Source of the DNA: Mytilus californianus
Taxonomy: Eukaryota; Mollusca; Bivalvia; Mytilida; Mytilidae
Reading direction: 5' to 3'
DNA length: 64,000 nt
Assembly: GCF_021869535.1 (NCBI RefSeq)
Contig: NW_026262734.1
Coordinates: forward strand, 110,829,088-110,893,087
Shown: positions 34,721 to 46,444 of the stretch, piece after piece
Layout of the letters: each line of letters begins with the position of its first letter
How positions within the stretch are numbered: the first letter of the stretch is position 1
Notes under the pieces: generated by a model
Databases searched by the model: none
Seen by the model: only the letters and a program-made list of their open reading frames with translations
What the model was told of the DNA's origin: nothing
Program-made: the position numbers and the translations under genes

Positions 34721-35559
34721 TTTTTCTGAATGAATGAGCTACACTAGTTGACCTGTGATGTATTAACATAAGCATACACCTTATCGCTATTTGGAAATCG
34801 GTCTCGGTTGACCAGAGAATCTGCCCCGCTTGAATTTTTGACGTCATCACTTTTCCATTGTGGCGTCAGATATTTTGTATTATAATATATAAAACATATG
34901 AAAAATATATGTTGATATTGCCTGTACTATGTACGTTGATTTTGTCTATATCTATGTATTTTTTTTTTCTGTTTTGTTTTTTTTTCATGTTTTTTTTTGG
35001 GGGGGGGGGGGAGAGGCGTATTAATGAACACCATTTAGTCAATTCAAAGTAATGTTTATCTTTTTTGCTTTTATATATTCTGGAAAAATGCAAAAAAAAA
35101 ATTCTAAATTTAGATATTTCGATTTCAACGAGCTACTGTTTGGAAGAGCACTTACAGTACAAGTTATACTGTTCAAAAACAGAAACTCATAGCTCGGATG
35201 AATTTTTGAAAATGCAAAACACATATTTTACAAAATGAAACGGTCAATTGAATCATCGATTTTTTACAGGTAAGGTTTTAGCTATATTTGTCCGTTCTTT
35301 TGAATTGGCTTGCTAAAAGTGCAGGCACATGTATAGTATTTTAAGCCGCGAATTATGTGATCAACTCAACTGTTACACTTTTGCGCATATATTTAGGACA
35401 TAGTTTTTTGAAGATTTACTTCACCACAACGTTAACATGCTGTCACCATGGTCACGCCAAGGTTGGACCCTGTTTTTTTCAATATCGTCTTTGGCCGTCT
35501 ACAGGCTAGAGTTTCCCACAGTGGAGTAGTAATAACTGTAAATATTTAACAAGATCACA

Positions 35560-36420
35560 ATTTCGCAACTTTGGAACAGATTCTAGCAGCCTGTCTTTTC
35601 TAAAGACCGCTCAGGAAGAAGGATCGGTACATCCGAGTGTTTCATCTACGGAATCGAACCATTCCCGCAACATTCATTGAAGTTGGGAAGTTGGGATACC
35701 AGGATTGAGAAAAATCATCTCACAAACAGTCTGCAATCGACTGCGACAATAAGGCATTAGATCCAGGAGACCCGTTGTGAGGCCATTAGACAGACAGAAT
35801 AGTGTCAAATGATGCAATTGACTAAGAAGCTGGACATTCAGCAACTGACGCAGAATCTGGTTTAGTGATGAGTTACGTTTTTTGTTTGACATAAGTGATT
35901 AGAAAACGCGTGTATACCGCCGACTGAATGAACGTTTTGCCTTCTTGTATGTCCGACCAGTGGATAGCTTCGATGGAGGAAGTATCAAGATGTGAGCGGC
36001 TATCTCCGATGACCGTAAAACAAAATTGAAACATGTCCTGTGTAGTTTAATGGCTCAAAAACGAAACTCTTAAACCCCACCTTATGCATGTTATTGACCG
36101 ACAGAGAAATTAAATTAAGCAGAACAATGCTAAGGCATCATAGAGCTTGTTAAACAATCGCCAACCTCCAGTAGAATAACATGAATGTGCTACCTTGACC
36201 TTCCAAATGACCGCAATTGAATCCTGTTGAGCATTTATTTGACCTACTGGATAAACGTGTGCGCAAGCATCAAACCCGCTTCTCAGGTCCTTGCTCCGAA
36301 AAATGTTGCAGCAAGAATGGCGTGCAATTTTAAGCAACATTATTAGAACGTTGATATCATCCACGCCGAGGAGATACGTAGCAGTCTTAACAGCGAGAAG
36401 TGGTTATACACGCTACTTAT
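35560..36420 (+). pseudogene. Tc1/mariner-type transposase, heavily decayed
   Basis: Fragments in several + strand frames follow the order of a Tc1-like DDE transposase. RYIRVFHLRNR comes near 35,620. SDELRF, where the family has the first catalytic aspartate, comes near 35,862. VYRRLNERFA lies at about 35,911-35,942 and FDGGSIKM near 35,970. The C-terminal block NPVEHLFDLLDKRVRKH lies at 36,217-36,270, with the catalytic acidic residue in NPVEH. Many frameshifts and stops separate them. Terminal inverted repeats were not identified. The enzyme would excise and insert its own transposon; this copy is dead. Confidence 0.75.
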
Positions 36421-36856
36421 TATAATTGCACCGGCAGTAACTCTTATTGTGATAAATTTGACTTGTTTTCATCAATTTCGGCGGAATTGACTATTCTCTT
36501 CTTAACTAAAACGTTTCGAGTTAATATCTTTATTGGTAATTGTATATATTTTAATTCAAAATACATGTATTATTTTTTTTTAAACCAATATGCGTTTTGT
36601 ATTTTGTATTTTTTTTTTGGCAGAGTATATTTTCCTTAATCATTTTATTAATAAGTGCATTGCAATTTAAAGGTTCATTGTGAATATTTTATTTGAGATG
36701 ATATTCGTCGAAATAAGAATTTCATTCGATTTAGACGTATTCTGCTTTCACCAAGAATGTATATATGGAATGTATATATGGTGTGTTTCTATAATTGTAG
36801 ATAAACAATGTCCCAGTGACAGTGATGAAGTATTAGCCAGATCGTAAGTCAAGCTG

Positions 36857-37457
36857 CTTAAGGTAGTTCAGGGGTATAGAAAAAAAATGACAGAATATTC
36901 TTATACTTTGCCAAAATGAAGATTTCACTATGCTTTTTTAAAAAAAATGATAAAAAGTATGGGTCATCGCACTATTTTTCAAGGTACGAGTTGTTCAAAA
37001 TTGCCAAAATTTGCTTAGATTGTTCATGAAAAAACACATTTGTGTGCATATAAAGAAATCTATGAGACAGAATTTTGAAATAAAATATGAGAAGATAGGT
37101 TTTATAATATGCTTTAAGAAAATAAAAAGAAAAAATGGTGTCATCGAAGTTGTTTTCTTGCTACAAGTAAAAAATGAAAATTTCCCTATATGTCCAGTAT
37201 AAATTTTGTACTAAGAGAGTTATCTCCCCTTGAATGGCTTATTTGAAAAATTAATTCTTAAAGCACAAATATTTGGTATTTGTTAAAACATTTTCGATAA
37301 TGCAATGAATAACTAAGTTTTCTTTATATAAATAAACAGTGTAACCAATAAATTGCAAATCTGTCTCCAAATTTGCAGATTTGGGCAAAGAACTAGACCG
37401 ATTATTTACTGTGATTGTACAATTCAAGATGGCGGTATACCCTTGAACTACCTTAAG
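36857..37457. mobile_element. TTAA-flanked MITE, 601 bp
   Basis: The ends are inverted: CTTAAGGTAGTTCAGGGG on the left and CCCTTGAACTACCTTAAG on the right, one mismatch over about 22 bp. TTAA stands just outside GGTAGTTCA on both sides, as in piggyBac-type target duplications. It has no transposase. Small frames inside are shadows. Confidence 0.72.
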
Positions 37458-38439
37458 CGTCAATTTTGATATATTGCATTATATTTAACCCTTGAAACTG
37501 TCCTACATTTGGAGTAAAAAAATATATCATAAACTGATGCCTATTAGCTCATAGCTTGAGCATGTTTATTGAAAGAAAAGTTGTAACGTTAATAAACATT
37601 CGCCTTACATTATACATTCTGCAAAAAACTGGATTGTCTTACTTCCTTGTTTTACAATTTTATCCAAATTTTTCATTTGATATTTATAAAGTTTGTTGTC
37701 CTTTTGATATAAGTTTATTTGTATCGTAACTCTAATAGGCGAGTGAGATTTTTCAAAAATCCTCTTAGTTAAGGACGTGTGTGCCCCAACCAAATACAGG
37801 ACTTTATTGTATCATTCGAAATCTTATTATCTGTACGTTCTGACTGGCACGGTCGTTAATAATTCGAACAGTTGAATTATCATTAAAGCAAGGTCAAAGT
37901 TCAAAACTGAACATTCCAAACACTTGCAATAATGAAACATACGATTTCATATTGATTTGCCAGGAGTAAATCGTACGAATTTGTAAGACCGGGCAAAGCA
38001 GAATGTACAGAGAATGAGATTTGGAATGATAAACAATTAAGTCGTGTAATAGTTGAGTTCATTGAAAATTTTATTCAATGGTTGATGGAATCAACTATAA
38101 ATCTATCACCACTCGCAATGAGCAGTTGCTGATTTGAATTCACCAAAACTGTTTGTCGTGCCCTCGGTATTTTACTATATGTTGTCTCTTAAAATTAAAG
38201 CCACCGTGACTCTTGTATTTACCAGCACTCTGTCTGATAATTCATTCAGGTTAGTGTCAACATACGTATAAGCTTCATTAGCTACTTTCGACACACATAT
38301 TAAAACATGCAATAAAATTGTACATGTACCAAGTTTTAGAATAGTTTTATTGATATACAAGAAGTTTCTTGGTGTTCCTAAACGATAGGTTATACAGACA
38401 GAAGTAGAAGTATACTAACCAACAAAATTATTTTCTTTT

Positions 38440-39054
38440 ACCTGTGTAAAATTTTGATAATGCAAATGGCGTAATTTTTTTTCAAAGTTGATGTTTTTCT
38501 GGGGTTGTTTAGCATTTCACAGCGGCATAATACTTTTACTTTAATTATTCATCCCTTATTTTTATGAACTTTGTATTGCATTGTATTATATATCAAATTT
38601 ATTCGTTCAGTGTATGTTCATTTGTGTAACTAAGTCTTTTGATTGAGTTAAGCCATTCTAATTGATATTTTATAGTGTGTCTTTGTATGTTGTGATGTTA
38701 CTCTATTGTTTCAGATAAGGGTGAAGGGTTGGTACCATTTAAACGTTTAAACCCGCCGCAATTGTTTGCACCTGTCCTAAGTCAGGAATCTGATGTTCAG
38801 TAGTTGTCGTTCGTTGATGTGGTTCATAAGTGTTTCTCGTTTCTCGTTTTTTTATATAGATTAGACCGTTGGTTTTCCCGTTTGAATGGTTTTACACTAG
38901 TCATTTTTTGGGGCCCTTTATAGCTTGCTGTTCGGTGTGATCCAAGGCTCCGTGTTGAAGACCGTAACTTGACCTATAATGGTTTACTTTTATAAATTGT
39001 GACTTGGATGGAGAGTTGTCTCATTGGCACTCATACCACATCTTCCTATATCTA
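38440..39054 (+). repeat. Long dispersed repeat ending in GTTGTCTCATTGG retroposon (unit 1)
   Basis: The head (38,490-38,790) matches 780-1,087. Next comes 'gttttcccgtttgaatggtt', then 'ccctttatagcttgctgttc', and the GTTGTCTCATTGG box with 'accacatcttcc' at the end. This is the longest form of the retroposon in the window. The copy in unit 2 is at 41,596-42,210. Confidence 0.65.
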
Positions 39055-39310
39055 ATAAAATTGAGAATGGAAATAGGGGATATGTCAAAGAAACAACAAC
39101 CAGACCAACGAGCAGATAACAGCCGATGGCCACCAATGTGTCTTCAACGCAGCGAGAAAATCAAGCACCCGGAGGTGGGCCGCAGCTGGCCCCTTAATAA
39201 AAATGTCTGAAAATGGACGTCATACTAAACTTCGAAACATATAAATGAACTAAAATTAATAAACATACAAGACTTACAAAGGCCAGAGGCTCCTGACTTG
39301 AGCCAGGCGC
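39055..39310 (-). mobile_element. PLE-like tail, 5'-truncated (unit 1)
   Basis: This is the reverse complement of the PLE-like 3' end. It starts at the fixed terminus (ataaaattgagaatgg) and stops after 'gccaggcgcaaaaa'. It abuts the retroposon directly. The duplicate is at 42,211-42,466. Confidence 0.75.
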
Positions 39311-39891
39311 AAAAAAAGTATTTTTCTGTGTCTGTGTACTTTTTATAATGAGTGGTGTAACTCTTCTGTCATTGAAAGAAGAATAACAACTTTGACCTTA
39401 ATAAGTGCTGTAAAGTCGCCAACACTGACCACTCTTTCAGTAGCACAGTAGCAAAGCAGCGATACAACAGCTATGTTACATCTAATTGTAAAACGGATAA
39501 TAGTATTTATATTCTTACTTGTGGAACTTGCAAGCTGCAGTATGATGACGAAACAGAAACTAAATTCAACATCAGACTTAACAATCACCGGTATTTTTAT
39601 ATAAAAAAAAACTGTCCAATCACGATACACCTTAAGAACAGGACATACTTTTGAAAATATCACCTTTCAAATAATAGAGGTAAACCAAAATTGGGACTCC
39701 CAAAGTAGAAAACAGAGACAGAGAGAGAGATTCTGGATGCATCAGCTACGTACTCTAGAACCTGGTGGACTGAATGAGAGAGATGAAAAACAGTTTTACC
39801 CAAAACCAAAGGAATAAATCCTGAACTTCATTCTATTTAAGTAAAAAACTATTTGTTTTGATTGATTTTGTACTTGGTTGGCTGCACGCGC

Positions 39892-39933
39892 CTGATGAAG
39901 CTAATTTGTGAAGCGAAATATTGCGTGAATATA
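39892..39933 (+). ncRNA. Degenerate hammerhead-like motif (unit 1)
   Basis: CTGATGA (39,892-39,898), a stem II region GCT/AGC, GAAA (39,915-39,918), then stem III ATATT/AATAT with a 5-nt loop and an A at the predicted cleavage position 39,933. The base pair that should close stem II next to the core is A-C rather than G-C, and stem I is not evident. It is probably inactive. The duplicate is at 43,048-43,089. Confidence 0.4.
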
Positions 39934-39989
39934 TAAAATATAACAACTATTTTTATAAAACTCATTAGTGTGTTAAAGTTAAATTCTGA

Positions 39990-40140
39990 GGCACTTATAT
40001 ATATAGTGCAATGCGATTTGGTGCCACGATATCTCAGTAGCATGAGTTCGGATCCCGGCGAGGGAAGAACAAAAAAATTGCTAACGCAAATTTACAGATC
40101 TAACATTGTTGGGCTGATGTTTAGACGAATTATATATACA
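39990..40140 (+). repeat. SINE-like segment lacking the A box (unit 1)
   Basis: It shares 'gtgcaatgcgatttggtgcc', a B-box-like GTTCGGATCCC and the tail 'ttgggctgatgtttagacga' with the fuller copy at 40,411-40,570, but the sequence where the A box should be is replaced. The duplicate is at 43,146-43,296. Confidence 0.6.
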
Positions 40141-40410
40141 GAATGTATTTTCAGCCTTGTGTCACCATCACTGCTGGTGATCCGATGGATAAAATCTGTT
40201 GTAGAGTCTTTACTGGTTCAGACGTACTTATAATATAATTATTTCTGTGACTGCATCTTACATTAATTTGTAGGATCCTTTACAATAGATAATTCAGCTG
40301 ATCTGTAACTATTCCATCTTCATGCCTTATATATCATGTACTGTGTTACGACGCTAGATTAAAACTGACGAGGAAAGGTAACACCCGGCCACCTAAAGCT
40401 CTATTTTAAG

Positions 40411-40570
40411 AGCCTAGGTAGTCGAGTGGTCTAGCGCTAGTGCAATGCGATTTGGTGCCACGATATCTCAGTAGCATAAGTTCGAATCCCGGCGAGGGAA
40501 GAACAAAAAAGTTGCTAACGCAAATTTATAGATTTAACATTGTTGGGCTGATGTTTAGACGAATTATATA
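40411..40570 (+). mobile_element. tRNA-derived SINE (unit 1)
   Basis: The head looks like a tRNA with a long variable arm (Leu/Ser-like). The A box TAGTCGAGTGG is at 40,419-40,429 and the B box GTTCGAATCCC at 40,480-40,490. The body has 'ttgggctgatgtttagacga' followed by an AT-repeat end. Internal Pol III promoters of this kind drive SINE transcription. The duplicate is at 43,567-43,726. It is not a tRNA gene, since the acceptor stem does not close. Confidence 0.7.
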
Positions 40571-40792
40571 TATGTATATATATTGAAAAGTTTTCAATTT
40601 TGTCCACGCTGTGCATAAAATAGGAAAAAAATAAGGCTGAAAATGCACCAAATATTTATATTCAATATGAATATTCACATTTTCTCTTTTACAAACAAAT
40701 ATTCACAACAGAATAAAATAACGGCATATTAATAATCGTTCGAAAAAAAATTATTTTAAAAAAATTCCTTGGCTAATCCATATCAGATCAGA

Positions 40793-43700
40793 TCTTACTT
40801 CCTTGTTTTACAATTTTATCCAAATTTTTCATTTGATATTTATAAAGTTTGTTGTCCTTTTGATATAAGTTTATTTGTATCGTAACTCTAATAGGCGAGT
40901 GAGATTTTTCAAAAATCCTCTTAGTTAAGGACGTGTGTGCCCCAACCAAATACAGGACTTTATTGTATCATTCGAAATCTTATTATCTGTACGTTCTGAC
41001 TGGCACGGTCGTTAATAATTCGAACAGTTGAATTATCATTAAAGCAAGGTCAAAGTTCAAAACTGAACATTCCAAACACTTGCAATAATGAAACATACGA
41101 TTTCATATTGATTTGCCAGGAGTAAATCGTACGAATTTGTAAGACCGGGCAAAGCAGAATGTACAGAGAATGAGATTTGGAATGATAAACAATTAAGTCG
41201 TGTAATAGTTGAGTTCATTGAAAATTTTATTCAATGGTTGATGGAATCAACTATAAATCTATCACCACTCGCAATGAGCAGTTGCTGATTTGAATTCACC
41301 AAAACTGTTTGTCGTGCCCTCGGTATTTTACTATATGTTGTCTCTTAAAATTAAAGCCACCGTGACTCTTGTATTTACCAGCACTCTGTCTGATAATTCA
41401 TTCAGGTTAGTGTCAACATACATATAAGCTTCATTAGCTACTTTCGACACACATATTAAAACATGCAATAAAATTGTACATGTACCAAGTTTTAGAATAG
41501 TTTTATTGATATACAAGAAGTTTCTTGGTGTTCCTAAACGATAGGTTATACAGACAGAAGTAGAAGTATACTAACCAACAAAATTATTTTCTTTTACCTG
41601 TGTAAAAGTTTGATAATGCAAATGGCGTAATTTTTTTTCAAAGTTGATGTTTTTCTGGGGTTGTTTAGCATTTCACAGCGGCATAATACTTTTACTTTAA
41701 TTATTCATCCCTTATTTTTATGAACTTTGTATTGCATTGTATTATATATCAAATTTATTCGTTCAGTGTATGTTCATTTGTGTAACTAAGTCTTTTGATT
41801 GAGTTAAGCCATTCTAATTGATATTTTATAGTGTGTCTTTGTATGTTGTGATGTTACTCTATTGTTTCAGATAAGGGTGAAGGGTTGGTACCATTTAAAC
41901 GTTTAAACCCGCCGCAATTGTTTGCACCTGTCCTAAGTCAGGAATCTGATGTTCAGTAGTTGTCGTTCGTTGATGTGGTTCATAAGTGTTTCTCGTTTCT
42001 CGTTTTTTTATATAGATTAGACCGTTGGTTTTCCCGTTTGAATGGTTTTACACTAGTCATTTTTTGGGGCCCTTTATAGCTTGCTGTTCGGTGTGATCCA
42101 AGGCTCCGTGTTGAAGACCGTAACTTGACCTATAATGGTTTACTTTTATAAATTGTGACTTGGATGGAGAGTTGTCTCATTGGCACTCATACCACATCTT
42201 CCTATATCTAATAAAATTGAGAATGGAAATAGGGGATATGTCAAAGAAACAACAACCAGACCAACGAGCAGATAACAGCCGATGGCCACCAATGTGTCTT
42301 CAACGCAGCGAGAAAATCAAGCACCCGGAGGTGGGCCGCAGCTGGCCCCTTAATAAAAATGTCTGAAAATGGACGTCATACTAAACTTCGAAACATATAA
42401 ATGAACTAAAATTAATAAACATACAAGACTTACAAAGGCCAGAGGCTCCTGACTTGAGCCAGGCGCAAAAAAAGTATTTTTCTGTGTCTGTGTACTTTTT
42501 ATAATGAGTGGTGTAACTCTTCTGTCATTGAAAGAAGAATAACAACTTTGACCTTCATAAGTGCTGTAAAGTCGCCAACACTGACCACTCTTTCAGCAGC
42601 ACAGTAGCAAAGCAGCGATACAACATTTATGTTACATCTAATTGTAAAACGGATAATAGTATTTATATTCTTACTTGTGGAACTAGCAAGCTGCAGTATG
42701 ATGACGAAACAGAAACTAAATTCAACATCAGACTTAACAATCACCGGTATTTTTATATAAAAAAAAACTGTCCAATCACGATACACCTTAAGAACAGGAC
42801 ATACTTTTGAAAATATCACCTTTCAAATAATAGAGGTAAACCAAAATTGGGACTCCCAAAGTAGAAAACAGAGACAGAGAGAGAGATTCTGGATGCATCA
42901 GCTACGTACTCTAGAACCTGGTGGACTGAATGAGAGAGATGAAAAACAGTTTTACCCAAAACCAAATGAATAAATCCTGAACTTCATTCTATTTAAGTAA
43001 AAAACTATTTGTTTTGATTGATTTTGTACTTGGTTGGCTGCACGCGCCTGATGAAGCTAATTTGTGAAGCGAAATATTGCGTGAATATATAAAATATAAC
43101 AACTATTTTTATAAAACTCATTAGTGTGTTAAAGTTAAATTCTGAGGCACTTATATATATAGTGCAATGCGATTTGGTGCCACGATATCTCAGTAGCATG
43201 AGTTCGGATCCCGGCGAGGGAAGAACAAAAAAATTGCTAACGCAAATTTACAGATCTAACATTGTTGGGCTGATGTTTAGACGAATTATATATACAGAAT
43301 GTATTTTCAGCCTTGTGTCACCATCACTGCTGGTGATCCGATGGATAAAATCTGTTGTAGAGTCTTTACTGGTTCAGACGTACTTATAATATAATTATTT
43401 CTGTGACTGCATCTTACATTAATTTGTAGGATCCTTTACAATAGATAATTCAGCTGATCTGTAACTATTCCATCTTCATGCCTTATATATCATGTACTGT
43501 GTTACGACGCTAGATTAAAACTGACGAGGAAAGGTAACACCCGGCCACCGAAAGCTCTATTTTAAGAGCCTAGGTAGTCGAGTGGTCTAGCGCTAGTGCA
43601 ATGCGATTTGGTGCCACGATATCTCAGTAGCATAAGTTCGAATCCCGGCGAGGGAAGAACAAAAAAGTTGCTAACGCAAATTTATAGATTTAACATTGTT

Positions 43701-43948
43701 GGGCTGATGTTTAGACGAATTATATATATGTATATATATTGAAAAGTTTTCAATTTTGTCCACGCTGTGCATAAAATAGGAAAAAAATAAGGCTGAAAAT
43801 GCACCAAATATTTATATTCAATATGAATATTCACATTTTCTCTTTTACAAACAAATATTCACAACAGAATAAAATAACGGCATATTAATAATCGTTCGAA
43901 AAAAAATTATTTTAAAAAAATTCTTTGGCTAATCCATATCAGATCAGA
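40793..43948. repeat. Tandem duplication, unit 2 (3,156 bp)
   Basis: A direct repeat of 37,637-40,792 in the same orientation, beginning immediately at its end, with at most a base of overlap at the junction (agatcagat). About ten substitutions were seen by eye (for example cgtataag against catataag, agctatg against tttatg), roughly 99.7 percent identity. All embedded repeats are present again at +3,156. Confidence 0.92.
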
Positions 43949-44538
43949 TACAATCGTGTATATTCCTTATAAAGCACTACACGTGTTATCTAGCTATTTT
44001 GTAAACAAAGCAATTAGTATGAAAAAATCATTCAGGTGAAGACATAAATTATATCCGGATTAATGAACATACGTGTACTAACACAATTAATCATGATATA
44101 TGTTCTATACTAATGTTAACGATGACGGGATAATTAAGGTACCAGTATCTAATATATTCATTAACAAATGAAAATATGTTAATAAAACTTAGTTTAAATG
44201 AATTTGATTTTTTCTCAAGAAACTTTCATACCCAGAACTAATTTTGATAATCTCCAAGCTTCTTTTTTGTGTGTCTCAGAACTGCCGACCTTGTTACCAT
44301 GGTAACGGGCGACATTCAAAGATAACGTGTGAACCTTCAACTTCAACATCCCGGCAAACCCAAAAGAACTACAATAATGAATAAAAATAAAGTTGTATTT
44401 GGTTGTTAAAGAGTAAATATGCCAAGGTTTAAAGAGATCAATAAAAACTAACGGGGAGTGCCAATGTCATCTTTATAAATGAATGAAATATAAGTCAGTT
44501 CGCGGCATCATTTAGACACTGACATGATTCACATAGTC

Positions 44539-44600
44539 CTAGGAAGGTAAAGGAGGTAAGATATTAATATATTATCTTACCTCCTGTACATTCCTAAGAA
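44539..44600. repeat. Short hairpin
   Basis: 'ggaggtaagata' (44,552-44,563) mirrors 'tatcttacctcc' around an AT-rich centre, and the stem extends outwards with mismatches to 'aggaa'/'ttcct'. No T-run or gene nearby suggests a role. Confidence 0.6.
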
Positions 44601-44797
44601 TATGATTCGTTAAATGCAACCGCGAGGAAACAGTGTGTATTCTATATTGGGTTAGTAGGCGGGACTTATTTCAATACACGATCAGTAGTAGTGTTACATC
44701 CCTTTATAAAAACACCACGATGTTGAGGAAACACCTTAAAGGTTTCAACAAACAAAAAATTGAGGATGAATGATTGAAATAAATTCATAAATCACAT

Positions 44798-45199
44798 TTA
44801 AGGATGTACTAAAGTGAAATTTAAAAAATCAAGAAATTAAAATTAAGACTATGAGTCGAAAGAGCATCAGTTAAGGAACAAAATAAACTAAAAACATTGT
44901 TATAATTATAGGTTATGGAGCTCCTTTTTGAGATATTTGAGTTTTAAAATACGGCGGGAAAAGGCTGACTCGGACTTTACTTTACATATGCATTGATATT
45001 ATTTGGGTCGCAAATCGAAAGAAAAAAATCAAGCATCTGCTTAAATTTTGGGAAATGACCTTTTATGAGCTATTTAAGTCTTTTATAAATAGAAAATGGG
45101 TGTTATGGGGCAAACTATTTTACCCTGTATCGAAGGAAAACCAAGTAGTCCGAATATCTGACACAAATTTCCAAAACCTCATCTAAGTACATCCTCAAA
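44798..45199. mobile_element. Small MITE with AGGATGTACT ends
   Basis: The left end TTAAGGATGTACT (44,798-44,810) is mirrored by AGTACATCCTCAA (45,186-45,198). TTAA is intact on the left and TCAA on the right. The ~400-bp interior has no coding. It resembles the TTAA-flanked MITE at 36.9 kb in design but not in sequence. Confidence 0.55.
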
Positions 45200-45405
45200 G
45201 CTAACAAGTTGAAATAGTCGGTAAGATGAATTCGTGACCTTATGCGATATATATGGGGTCATTTAATTCCATATGGAGATTCGATCTTCGCTCTCACCCT
45301 ATATAAAGATTACTGACAATTATACATATATTATATCGTATTTGGTCACTTGGACACTATGTAGCTAATTTTATTGGTAAAAAGAGAATAACTGGGTGTT
45401 AAAAT

Positions 45406-46340
45406 CAGGCATGGGGCGAATAACATTTCAATGTAATGCATTATATTACAATAACTCTAACAAAACTATGCATTAAATTACAATTACATTCATTAATCAA
45501 AGACATGCATTAAATTACAATTACTTTAGCAATGTAATGCATTGAATTACACATTACATTTGTAAATTTTATTATAATGTGAATTGAAAAATCAAACATT
45601 TAAAAAAAAAACATGAAGTCACAAAAGATTCTAGCATATGCAGTAATTGTTCCATAAAAGTATACATGTAAAAAGTCGATTCAATACGGCTATTACATTT
45701 TTAATTATTTTAACTTAATGTATACTTTTTTTTTAATTTCAATCAAAATATTTACTGAGAATTTCTTTCCTAATTATATAATAAACATAGAGCTTAATCA
45801 ATGTAAAACAAACTAATTAGTGTTTTAGAACAATGTTCAATTAACTTTTATTTAATCATGACAAGGTATTCTTTGATCTTTTGACAACCATTGAATACAG
45901 TAATGCTTTTCAAATATTTATCTTTTTATGCAGGAAAATATATGAAATAAAATGAAAAAAAGAACTCAATCTGATATACAGTGTTGTATTATTTCTTTAT
46001 AGAGGTCATTTTGTAATGTGGTCATTTCAGTAGTGATTTATGAAAAGGATGAAAAATAAATAGAAAATCAATATTCAAATGATTATGGTCTTAGTTCATC
46101 AGGATATCTTAAATTCTGATTTCGTTAAATCTCCAACAATATGTTAAAGATACATAGTATTTGAAAAAAAGTAAAGCCATGTAATGCATGAAATTACACA
46201 ACTTTTTGCTAAAGAAATGCATTAAGTTACAATTACATGTAATGCAAAAATTACTGCATTACACATTACATGCAATTACTTGGAAAAATGTAATGCACTA
46301 CCATGCATCACAATTACAAATTAGCATTACCCCATGCCTG
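45406..46340. mobile_element. Non-autonomous hAT-type transposon, 935 bp
   Basis: The termini are CAGGCATGGGG and its mirror CCCCATGCCTG. GTTAAAAT flanks it directly on both sides (45,398-45,405 and 46,341-46,348), an exact 8-bp target duplication. An 8-bp duplication plus ends starting CAG is the hAT superfamily signature. Subterminal regions are rich in 'aatgtaatgcattaaatta' type words in both orientations, a likely transposase-binding array. There is no transposase gene, so movement would need one elsewhere. Confidence 0.88.
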
Positions 46341-46444
46341 GTTAAAATATGGAGAAACGAGAATTATGGACAAAATAGATAGAGAAAATGGTATAAAAAG
46401 GGAATAATGAAAAGGAGGACCCCCAGCAAGAATCATACATCAAA

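Larger units (their letters stand above)
37637..40792. repeat. Tandem duplication, unit 1 (3,156 bp)
   Basis: Every position I compared recurs at +3,156 with only about ten single-base differences. It contains a dispersed repeat with retroposon (38,440-39,054), a minus-strand PLE-like tail (39,055-39,310), a hammerhead-like motif (39,892-39,933) and two SINE-like segments. It has no protein gene. Confidence 0.92.

Noticed and set aside
39343..39663. 106-aa minus-strand frame present in both duplication units
   Set aside because: Conservation is explained by the recent duplication itself; no family or splice signal is visible.
40411..40500. Possible functional tRNA gene
   Set aside because: A and B boxes are present but no acceptor stem pairs, and SINE body sequence follows directly.
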